The translations under genes were made by a program, and so were the position numbers. DNA of 15,625 bases from Desulfobacteraceae bacterium. GTDB taxonomy: Bacteria > Desulfobacterota > DSM-4660 > Desulfatiglandales > Desulfatiglandaceae. Below the pieces are notes generated by a model. It searched no databases, had not been told where the DNA came from, and saw only the letters and a list, made by a program, of their open reading frames with translations. Shown piece after piece: positions 1 to 6,494 of this stretch; position 1 is the first letter of the stretch, and every line of letters starts with the position of its first letter. The stretch lies in NCBI GenBank assembly GCA_013203065.1, contig JABMQV010000349.1:1-15625 (forward strand), given 5' to 3'.

Positions 1-22
1 AAAGAGAAAACAGAGAAAATAG

Positions 23-1399
23 ATGGGCCTAAGATCGTTTTTTGGAATCCTTCCACCAAGAGTGTCTTACCGGGGCGTTTCCGCTCCCGTTGAACCGGCC
101 CCCATACCAGAGAAGGTCAGACTCCTGTGGTACAAACGGACGCCGTCCGACCTGGCCGTGCAGATAGGCAAAAGAGTTGAAACGGGTCAGGACCTGGCGC
201 GCCACGAAAAAGGCCCTTTTGTTTCCACCGTGACCGGGCGGGTGGAGGATATCGGTGAGTTCCAGGGGGTCGATGCACGCGAATATCTTGCCATAACCAT
301 AATTACCGAACAAAAGGATTCCTTTGACCCTTCGCTAGAAGCCATTAAGGATTTTTCCGAGACCAAGCCCGAGACATTACGGGCCGCTGTGAATCGTGCG
401 GGCTTTACCGCCCTGAGCCCGATTATCCGCGACCCGCGCGTGTGGCCACGTGTCGACGCCTTGATCATCAGCGCCATGGACCTGGATCCCCAGAGCGTCG
501 CAAACCAACAGTCCTTTCGGGACAACACAAGCGAGGTTGGAACAGCCGTTAAACTTCTGGCTAGAACCACTGAGGCACTGAAGTGCACACTGGCGGTCCC
601 CGACACCCTGGCAGGCGTTGCGGGCGGGGCCTCCCTGGACGGGGCACACGTGGTCATGGTCCCGTCTGTCTATCCGAATGGGCTGCCGGAGATTCTGGCC
701 AGAAAATATGGAGCCGGACTTCTGTTCCACCCGCATAACAGCGGATTTTCTGGCAACACCATCGTCGTGGGGCTGGACCACGCCCTTTCCATGGTCGAAA
801 GCCTTCGAAGCGGCCGGCCCATGCTGGAAAAAACCGTGACATTTTCCACCGGGGAAAAAGAAGGGTTCAAGAACTTCCGCGTCCGTATCGGGACGCCGGT
901 TTCGGAACTTCTGAAAATGGCTTCCGTGGAACCGGCGGCAGGGGGAAAACTGATCCTCAACGGAACCATGCACGGGTATGCCTGCTTTTCAGACGAACAA
1001 CCCGTGACCGCCACCACCGAGTCCCTCCATGTCCAGGACCCTTCCGGGGGCTTTTCCTTCCAGGATACCCAATGCACCAACTGCGGCAAATGCAACCAGG
1101 CGTGCCCGGTCGACCTGGAGGTCAATCTCCTGGGACGGTTTTCCGAATACGGCATATACGACAAGAGCAGGGCCCTGGGAGCGGAAAACTGCATCCAGTG
1201 CGGTTTGTGCGCCTATGTCTGTCCGGCCCGCCGACCGCTGGTGCAGTATATCACCCGGGCCAAGCAGGCCATCTCGGCCGGCCTGGAAGAACCTGTTGAC
1301 ATGGCAGAAGCAATGGAATGCAACGCCTGTGGGCCATCGTGCCCGGCTATCAGGCTGTTTGATATGGGATCGGACACGGAAGATTCTCCCAAAGAGTAG
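23..1399 (+). CDS. rnfC: RnfC-like subunit of Rnf complex, divergent NqrA-like core
   Basis: Peripheral cytoplasmic subunit of the Rnf ion-pumping oxidoreductase, 458 residues. Seen: an N-terminal GILPP stretch (residues 8-12) standing for the usual GGIHPP, a barrel-sandwich-like part (about 30-75), a central domain, and two ferredoxin-type motifs, C351/C354/C357/C361 and C390/C393/C396/C400, followed by PLVQY as in RnfC. A third group, C433/C436/C440, lies near the C-terminus. The family's conserved GLGGAGFP segment and the following NAAECEPY-type segment, which form the flavin/NADH site, are absent. In their place are residues 126-160, including an SAMDLDP stretch that resembles NqrA. The start is fixed by an in-frame TAG at 20-22 directly before the ATG. 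It is the first gene of the C-D-G-E-A-B order. The Rnf assignment is firm from fold landmarks and context; NADH oxidation by this subunit is doubtful. Confidence 0.88.
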   Translation: MGLRSFFGILPPRVSYRGVSAPVEPAPIPEKVRLLWYKRTPSDLAVQIGKRVETGQDLARHEKGPFVSTVTGRVEDIGEFQGVDAREYLAITIITEQKDSFDPSLEAIKDFSETKPETLRAAVNRAGFTALSPIIRDPRVWPRVDALIISAMDLDPQSVANQQSFRDNTSEVGTAVKLLARTTEALKCTLAVPDTLAGVAGGASLDGAHVVMVPSVYPNGLPEILARKYGAGLLFHPHNSGFSGNTIVVGLDHALSMVESLRSGRPMLEKTVTFSTGEKEGFKNFRVRIGTPVSELLKMASVEPAAGGKLILNGTMHGYACFSDEQPVTATTESLHVQDPSGGFSFQDTQCTNCGKCNQACPVDLEVNLLGRFSEYGIYDKSRALGAENCIQCGLCAYVCPARRPLVQYITRAKQAISAGLEEPVDMAEAMECNACGPSCPAIRLFDMGSDTEDSPKE

Positions 1400-1453
1400 G
1401 AATATGGCTGCCTTTAGCTGACAATACAGGAAGGCAGGAGGAAATCCTCAAAA

Positions 1454-2473
1454 ATGAAAGCTCTCGATCTGACAGTTTCCCCAGCCCCTCACGCCCATTG
1501 CGGTGCGAGGATCACCGGGGTTGCGTACAATTTTTTTCTGGCGCTTTTGCCGGCCGTGGCATTTGGCGTTTATTATTACGGTTTTGATGCCATTCGGGTC
1601 ATAGGCGCTTCGATTGCATCCGCCATGATTGCTGAGGCGGTGATTCAGTATATCATGAAGAAGCCCATAACCATTGCCGACGGAAGCGCAGCGGTCAGCG
1701 GTCTGCTGCTGGCGCTTATCCTTCCCGCCAGTGTACCCCTTTATCTGGTAGTGGTGGCGAACTTTGCGGGTATCATTATCGCCAAACAGTGCTTCGGTGG
1801 GCTCGGGGCCAGCCCGCTCAACCCGGCCCTCGTAGGCTGGGCCATTATCCGTGTGACCAATACGTGGGCCGGCTATTTGGATTTTGACCTGACGTTGATT
1901 AATTACGACACGGGTTTTCTCCTGCAATACCCGCTTGCGGTCCTGAAGGCCGAGGGGTCGGCCGGTCTTGCTCATTTCAGCCTGCTTGACCTTTTTCTGG
2001 GTAGACAAGGCGGTGGAATCGGGGCGTCTGCCATTATCTGGCTGCTGGTAGGGGGGCTCTATCTGGTAATCCGTGGGATGATCCGGTGGGAAATCCCCTG
2101 TTCCTTTCTGCTGGGAGTTATTGTGGTGGCGGGGGTCTTTTGGTTGGGGAATAGCAAAGCCTACGCAAGCCCGATGTTTCATATTCTGGCAGGCAACGTC
2201 ATGATCGGTGCCTTTTTTCTGAGCACCGATAATGCGAGTGCGCCTGTCAATCGCTGGGGGATGGTGGCCTTTGGGTTTGGCTGCGGGGCCATGACGGTAG
2301 TTTTGAGGGCCTGGAGCAATTATCCTGATGGCGTGGTTTTCGCGTGTCTGCTGATGAGCCTGTTTACACCGATGCTTGATAAGTTGCGGGCAAAACCAAT
2401 ACTCCCTCAGCCTGTTTATCCCATTACGCCAACAACTATAAGCGGAATTGTTGAAGAGAGGTCAGGGCAATGA
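1454..2473 (+). CDS. rnfD: RnfD membrane subunit, FMN-acceptor Thr apparently missing
   Basis: Integral membrane subunit of the Rnf complex, 339 residues, with many hydrophobic segments (about 26-45, 50-66, 78-112, 192-207, 216-232, 240-258, 268-285, 293-305). Family landmarks seen: DGSAAVSGLLLALILP (76-91), KQCFGGLGASPLNPALVGW (111-129), RWEIPCSFLL (211-220), FFLSTDNASAP (254-264) and NYPDGVVFACLL (289-300). RnfD normally carries FMN covalently on the Thr of an S-(G/Q)-A-T-P-L motif. Here the aligned stretch is LLQYPLAVLK (156-165), so Y159 stands at the Thr position. A strong AGGAGG ribosome site lies at 1436-1441, partly inside a 4-bp GAGG/CCTC stem. The stop overlaps the rnfG start by four bases, which implies translational coupling. 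The assignment is secure; loss of the flavin is inferred by eye alignment. Confidence 0.93.
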   Translation: MKALDLTVSPAPHAHCGARITGVAYNFFLALLPAVAFGVYYYGFDAIRVIGASIASAMIAEAVIQYIMKKPITIADGSAAVSGLLLALILPASVPLYLVVVANFAGIIIAKQCFGGLGASPLNPALVGWAIIRVTNTWAGYLDFDLTLINYDTGFLLQYPLAVLKAEGSAGLAHFSLLDLFLGRQGGGIGASAIIWLLVGGLYLVIRGMIRWEIPCSFLLGVIVVAGVFWLGNSKAYASPMFHILAGNVMIGAFFLSTDNASAPVNRWGMVAFGFGCGAMTVVLRAWSNYPDGVVFACLLMSLFTPMLDKLRAKPILPQPVYPITPTTISGIVEERSGQ

Positions 2474-3045
2474 AAGAAGTTACGCAGATGATTGTGGTCC
2501 TTACCCTCATTTGCACTGTGTGCGGTGTTGCCTTATCGGGTTTACTGGAAGTGTTTGCCGCACGTATCGAAAACCAGGTACTGATAAATGTTCAGGGCCC
2601 AGGGGTAAAAATAGTACTCGAGGGCTCGGAAAATGACCTCATCGCCGATAGAAAAAAGATCAAAATAAATGGAGAAGAAATCCTTCTTTTTGTTGGAAAA
2701 AAGGATGGCAAGCCCTGGGCCATCGCCTATGAGACCCTTGGCAACGGGTTTGGCGGTCCTTTGACGGTGATGGTGGGATATGACACCGATCAAAAGACAC
2801 TGACAGGCATGCAGGTTGTCTCTCACAAGGAAACCCCGGGGATCGGGTCCCGGGTTACTGAGGATCAGTTTACTCAAGGCTTTAAAGGACTTTCTATAGA
2901 GATTGAAGATCCCTCGCCAAAGGGGATTCAAGGGAAGGTGGATGCCGTAACGGGTGCCACCTATTCAAGCGGCGGCGTCTATGAGGCCATAGCGAAAAGT
3001 CTTCAAATCTATCCGGAGGTCATAAAACAAAGTCTTGCTCCCTGA
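2470..3045 (+). CDS. rnfG: RnfG, FMN-carrying subunit of Rnf complex
   Basis: RnfG anchors covalent FMN on the extracytoplasmic side and passes electrons within the Rnf pump. The 191-residue protein has one N-terminal membrane anchor (about 7-30) and an FMN-binding domain. Diagnostic motifs are seen: HKETPGIGSRV (119-129) and DAVTGATYSS (158-167), in which T164 is the expected flavin-attachment residue. Both match the family well, in contrast to the altered site in RnfD next door. Length is normal for short RnfG proteins. Its ATG overlaps the rnfD stop (ATGA). Flavinylation needs an ApbE-type transferase, which is not encoded in this window and must be elsewhere. High confidence. Confidence 0.95.
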   Translation: MKEVTQMIVVLTLICTVCGVALSGLLEVFAARIENQVLINVQGPGVKIVLEGSENDLIADRKKIKINGEEILLFVGKKDGKPWAIAYETLGNGFGGPLTVMVGYDTDQKTLTGMQVVSHKETPGIGSRVTEDQFTQGFKGLSIEIEDPSPKGIQGKVDAVTGATYSSGGVYEAIAKSLQIYPEVIKQSLAP

Positions 3046-3096
3046 GATTTTGAAGAATGATCTTTCTTAATTACAAGCCGATGTGGGTATGACCAA

Positions 3097-3693
3097 ATGA
3101 AATTACTTAAAGTCTTTACCAGAGGTCTGTGGAACGAGATACCGCCTTTTCGGCTGGTGTTGGGTCTTTGTCCCACACTTGCTGTCACCAAGTCGGCCGA
3201 AAACGGGCTTGGCATGGGGCTCGCAGTTATTTTTGTTCTGGCCTGTTCAAACATGCTTGTCTCCTCTTTGCGAAACCTTATTCCAAGACAGGTCCGCATC
3301 GCCTGCTTTATCGTTATCATCGCCTCTTTTGTGGTGATGGTTGAAATTTTGAGCCAGGCCTTTTTTTATCCGATATATCAGAGTCTGGGGATCTTTATCC
3401 CGCTTATTGTTGTCAACTGTATCATCTTGGGTCGTGCAGAGGCCTTTGCATCCCGGAATGGGATTATCGCTTCCGGACTGGACGGCCTTGGTATGGGACT
3501 GGGATTTACCCTGTCCCTGACGGTTTTGGGATCCATCCGGGAAATCCTCGGCCAGGGCACGCTCTTTGGGGCAGAGATTATGTGGTCGTCGTTCCGGCCG
3601 TTTAGCTTTATGGTGGAGGCGCCGGGCGCCTTTGTCACCCTGGGAATCCTGTTGGCGATTATCAACGTTGTTTCCAAATCACACCAGTCATAG
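3097..3693 (+). CDS. rnfE: RnfE membrane subunit
   Basis: Integral membrane subunit of the NqrD/RnfE family, 198 residues with about six hydrophobic segments. Seen: PPFRLVLGLCPTLAVT (16-31) with C25, and NCIILGRAEAFAS (107-119) with C108. In the family these two half-membrane loops provide two of the four cysteines holding an intramembrane [2Fe-2S] cluster shared with RnfA. Both are kept, so the transmembrane electron path looks intact here. Other landmarks are GLGMGLGFTLSL (130-141) and GSIREILGQGTLFG (145-158). It begins 51 bases after rnfG; the ribosome site is weak (a GTGGG stretch about 10 bases upstream). Firm assignment. Confidence 0.95.
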   Translation: MKLLKVFTRGLWNEIPPFRLVLGLCPTLAVTKSAENGLGMGLAVIFVLACSNMLVSSLRNLIPRQVRIACFIVIIASFVVMVEILSQAFFYPIYQSLGIFIPLIVVNCIILGRAEAFASRNGIIASGLDGLGMGLGFTLSLTVLGSIREILGQGTLFGAEIMWSSFRPFSFMVEAPGAFVTLGILLAIINVVSKSHQS

Positions 3694-3739
3694 GGGCTGT
3701 CTGTGATTTTTTCCCAAAAAACGGAGATGTAGGCTAAAC

Positions 3740-4336
3740 ATGGAATACATTGTCCTTGTTATTGGCGCGGTTCTCGTCAAGAACATCCTGCTGGCGCAGT
3801 ATCTGGGTAATTGCCCGTTTTTGGGCACCTCCAAACGGATGGACACCGCCATAGGCATGGGGGTGGCTGTTATTTTTGTCATGACCATTGCCACCGCCAT
3901 TACCTGGGTTGTGCAGTACAGCGTGCTGGTCCCGCTAAAATTGGAGTATCTGCAGACCATCGCATTTATTCTGGTAATCGCGGCCCTGGTACAGTTTGTG
4001 GAGTTGTTTTTGAAGAAATTTGCCCCCCCCCTGTATTCAGCTCTCGGGATTTTTCTACCGTTGATAACAACCAATTGCGCAATTATGGGTGTAGCCTTAC
4101 TCGTTATTCTCTATGGGCAAACCTTTCCTGAGGCGGTTTTGTTTGCATTTGCCTCGGGTTTCGGATTTACCCTCGCGTTGATTTTACTTGCGGGGATCCG
4201 TGAGCGTTTGGAAATTTCTGACGTCCCAAAGGCCCTTAGAGGGGCGGCAATCGGACTGATCATGGCAGGTCTTATGTCACTGGCCTTTTTCGGTTTTGCG
4301 GGTGTTGATGGATCGTTAAAGGCACTTATTCAATAG
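3740..4336 (+). CDS. rnfA: RnfA membrane subunit
   Basis: Integral membrane partner of RnfE (NqrE/RnfA family), 198 residues with about six hydrophobic segments. Seen: NILLAQYLGNCPFLGTSKR (15-33) with C25, and LITTNCAIMGVAL (108-120) with C113, the expected ligands of the intramembrane [2Fe-2S] cluster. FASGFGFTLALILLAGIRERLE is recognisable at about 137-158 and matches the family. The coding sequence contains an eight-C run at about 4023-4030, but the frame continues normally to a family-typical C-terminus. It is separated from rnfE by 46 bases that include a GGAGATGTAGG stretch serving as ribosome site. Firm assignment. Confidence 0.95.
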   Translation: MEYIVLVIGAVLVKNILLAQYLGNCPFLGTSKRMDTAIGMGVAVIFVMTIATAITWVVQYSVLVPLKLEYLQTIAFILVIAALVQFVELFLKKFAPPLYSALGIFLPLITTNCAIMGVALLVILYGQTFPEAVLFAFASGFGFTLALILLAGIRERLEISDVPKALRGAAIGLIMAGLMSLAFFGFAGVDGSLKALIQ

Positions 4337-4360
4337 CATTCGATTCTTTGGATTGAGCAT

Positions 4361-6418
4361 ATGTTAGAAGCCGGTTTATTCTTACTGTTATTGGGATTGG
4401 GGTGCAGTATCATTTTGGCCTTTGCGTCACGCTCCTTTTATGTTTGGGAAGACCCAAAGGTGATGGCCATTACGGACGCATTGCCGGGTGCAAACTGTGG
4501 CGGGTGCGGTAATCCCGGGTGCGCCTCTGCCGCAGAGGCCATTGCCGCGGGAAATGCATCGGCAGGTATCTGTGTTGCCGGCGGGTTTGAGGTTGCCCAG
4601 GCCGTTGGCGAAATCATGGGAGAGACGGTCGAGGAAAGAGAACCCGAGTTTTCCTGGACCAGTTGTTCCTATGGTGTTGGCAAAGCAGAGCCCCGCTTTA
4701 CCTACAATGGCGCCTCTGACTGCCAGGCAGCAGTGATGCTTTACGGTGGAAGCAAAGTCTGTCCCATTGGGTGCATCGGGTTGGGATCCTGTGTAAAAGT
4801 CTGTCAGTTTGGCGCACTTAGCATAGGCGATGATAATCTCCCGATAGTAGATTACAACCGGTGTGTTGGGTGCGGCGCCTGTGTAGATGCCTGCCCAAAG
4901 AATATCGTGAGCCTGACGTCTCAGACCAAACGGATTGTCAGCGAGTATGTTACCGACGAGTGTACGGCCCCCTGTCAACGTGCCTGTCCCACAGGAATCA
5001 ATATCCCGAGCTTTATAAACGAAATCCGTAAGGGAAATTATGAAGAATCCCTCCGGGTCATCAAAGAAAAATGCCCGCTGCCGTTGATTTGCGGCTATAT
5101 CTGCCCGGCTCCCTGTGAACTCAGCTGCCGGCGGAACCTGGGCGACGAAGGGGTGGCCATCAACCCCCTGAAGCGGTTTTTGGCGGACCGGGAAATGGAA
5201 ACGTGCCGGTCGGTTGACCCGTACAAGTGCGCGGAAAACGGAACAAAGATTGCCGTGGTGGGAGGGGGTTCCGAGGGCCTTACTGTGAGCTACTATCTCG
5301 CTCGACTGGGGTATCAACCCACCGTTTATGAGGCAAAGCCAGAGCTTGGCGGGATATTGCGCTACGTTATTGCAGAGGATCGGCTTCCTCGGCGTGTCCT
5401 GGACCATGATATAGATGGTATTTTGAAGATGGGAGTTGAGGCCCAAACCAACGCTGTGATGGGCCGCGATTTCAACCCCTTCACACTCCTGAAAGAGGGG
5501 TATGACGCAGTGGTCCTGACCGGAGGTGGGTTTGACAGCCAAAAAATCCTACAGGCGGATCGGGCAGGGAGCGAAGCAGGGATTCCGGGTGTGCGGCTGA
5601 TGCTCGACTTCCTGACCGCAGTGGCCCGGGGGGACAACGTTGATGTGGGAAAACACGTGGTCATCGCGGATGGCGGGATGAAGAGCCTTGATGCCGCCCG
5701 GAAATGCCGGGAGCTGGGGGCTGAGAAAGTCACCATCGTGACGGGACAGCCGCTGTGGTCTCTGCCGCTGGAATTTCAGGACAGGAAAGCCCTTGATGCA
5801 GAGGGAATTGCGGTAGAGGCGTTTTCCACGATTGGGGCGATCGGCGGGATTGGGGACCGGATGGACCGGGTTGCTATCGAAGACAGGGATTTGAGCGGGG
5901 ATATCGAGACCAAGCGAAGCATTATGGATGCCGGTACCCTTATCCTATCGACGGGGCGTCTCCCAGAGATGGTCTTTGTGCATGCTGCCGGAAAACCCGA
6001 GGCCGAAGGGGAAAAAATAAGGTGGCAAACTACCGAGATTTTCCGTACCTTCCCGGTGGCGGGGCAGCACGGTCTTCTTAGTTCGCCGGAACCCGGTCGA
6101 ATCAGCGACTCTTCTGCGGTGGTCAAATCGATCCTGTCGGGACGGCGATTGGCCCGGGGCATCCACCAGCATTTCACCGATGGCGTAATCGCCCCGGTAC
6201 CGAGACTTGCCTGCGAGGCGGAGCGGGTGTTGAATGTCACCCAGATCCACGACGTCAGTGCAGCCGACAGGGAAACTCCCACGGTTTCTGACGTTGACGG
6301 CGACAGCAAGACCGCCTGGATCTTTCCCAAGGAGTTCCCTGGGCTCGACGAACAGAAAGCAACCCGGGAGGCGGACCGGTGCCTCCAATGCGGGTTGATC
6401 TGCTACGAAAAAAAATAA
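4361..6418 (+). CDS. rnfB: RnfB fused to a degenerate GltD/NfnB-like module
   Basis: RnfB is the ferredoxin-docking Fe-S subunit of Rnf. The first 190 residues are complete: membrane anchor (4-24), Fes-type cluster C46/C49/C54/C71, an RFTYNG stretch (112-117), and two ferredoxin clusters, C134/C138/C144/C148 and C168/C171/C174/C178. From about 199 to 685 a glutamate-synthase small-subunit (GltD/NfnB) type module follows. It has Fe-S cysteines C201/C205/C209 and C244/C248/C252/C256, a first Rossmann loop reading GGGSEG (301-306), a second reading DGGMKS (437-442) instead of GGGNSA, and no recognisable GD-containing second FAD motif near 565-590. It ends in C674/C677/C681. Ordinary RnfB is about 190 to 330 residues without this module. 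The domain keeps its cysteines but has probably lost part or all of its nucleotide binding. It is read in one frame with no internal stop, so the fusion is real unless the assembly is wrong. It starts 24 bases after rnfA. Confidence 0.9.
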   Translation: MLEAGLFLLLLGLGCSIILAFASRSFYVWEDPKVMAITDALPGANCGGCGNPGCASAAEAIAAGNASAGICVAGGFEVAQAVGEIMGETVEEREPEFSWTSCSYGVGKAEPRFTYNGASDCQAAVMLYGGSKVCPIGCIGLGSCVKVCQFGALSIGDDNLPIVDYNRCVGCGACVDACPKNIVSLTSQTKRIVSEYVTDECTAPCQRACPTGINIPSFINEIRKGNYEESLRVIKEKCPLPLICGYICPAPCELSCRRNLGDEGVAINPLKRFLADREMETCRSVDPYKCAENGTKIAVVGGGSEGLTVSYYLARLGYQPTVYEAKPELGGILRYVIAEDRLPRRVLDHDIDGILKMGVEAQTNAVMGRDFNPFTLLKEGYDAVVLTGGGFDSQKILQADRAGSEAGIPGVRLMLDFLTAVARGDNVDVGKHVVIADGGMKSLDAARKCRELGAEKVTIVTGQPLWSLPLEFQDRKALDAEGIAVEAFSTIGAIGGIGDRMDRVAIEDRDLSGDIETKRSIMDAGTLILSTGRLPEMVFVHAAGKPEAEGEKIRWQTTEIFRTFPVAGQHGLLSSPEPGRISDSSAVVKSILSGRRLARGIHQHFTDGVIAPVPRLACEAERVLNVTQIHDVSAADRETPTVSDVDGDSKTAWIFPKEFPGLDEQKATREADRCLQCGLICYEKK

Positions 6419-6494
6419 ATCGATGGCGGGTGGGAAGTTCCATCGTAATGATATGGGACATTCCATTTGAAACACCTAGGCCCGAGAAGAGAAG

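Noticed and set aside
1..22. Tail of an upstream gene ending at TAG 20-22 (reads K-R-K-Q-R-K)
   Set aside because: Six codons are too few to tell a basic C-terminus from an A/G-rich leader or ribosome site of rnfC.
1448..2182. 244-codon minus-strand open frame opposite rnfD
   Set aside because: Rich in Gln/Arg/Pro with no fold signature; it is antisense to conserved RnfD membrane segments.
3053..3068. Small AAGAA/TTCTT stem between rnfG and rnfE
   Set aside because: Five A/T-rich pairs without a T run; not a credible terminator inside a tight operon.
4427..5542. 371-codon minus-strand open frame opposite rnfB
   Set aside because: It overlaps the well-supported RnfB cysteine motifs and shows no recognisable domain or ribosome site.
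6421..6445. CGATGG/CCATCG stem between rnfB and the NuoG-like gene
   Set aside because: Six-base stem with a 13-base loop and no T run; it may be chance. The block boundary may still carry a promoter, but I could not identify one.
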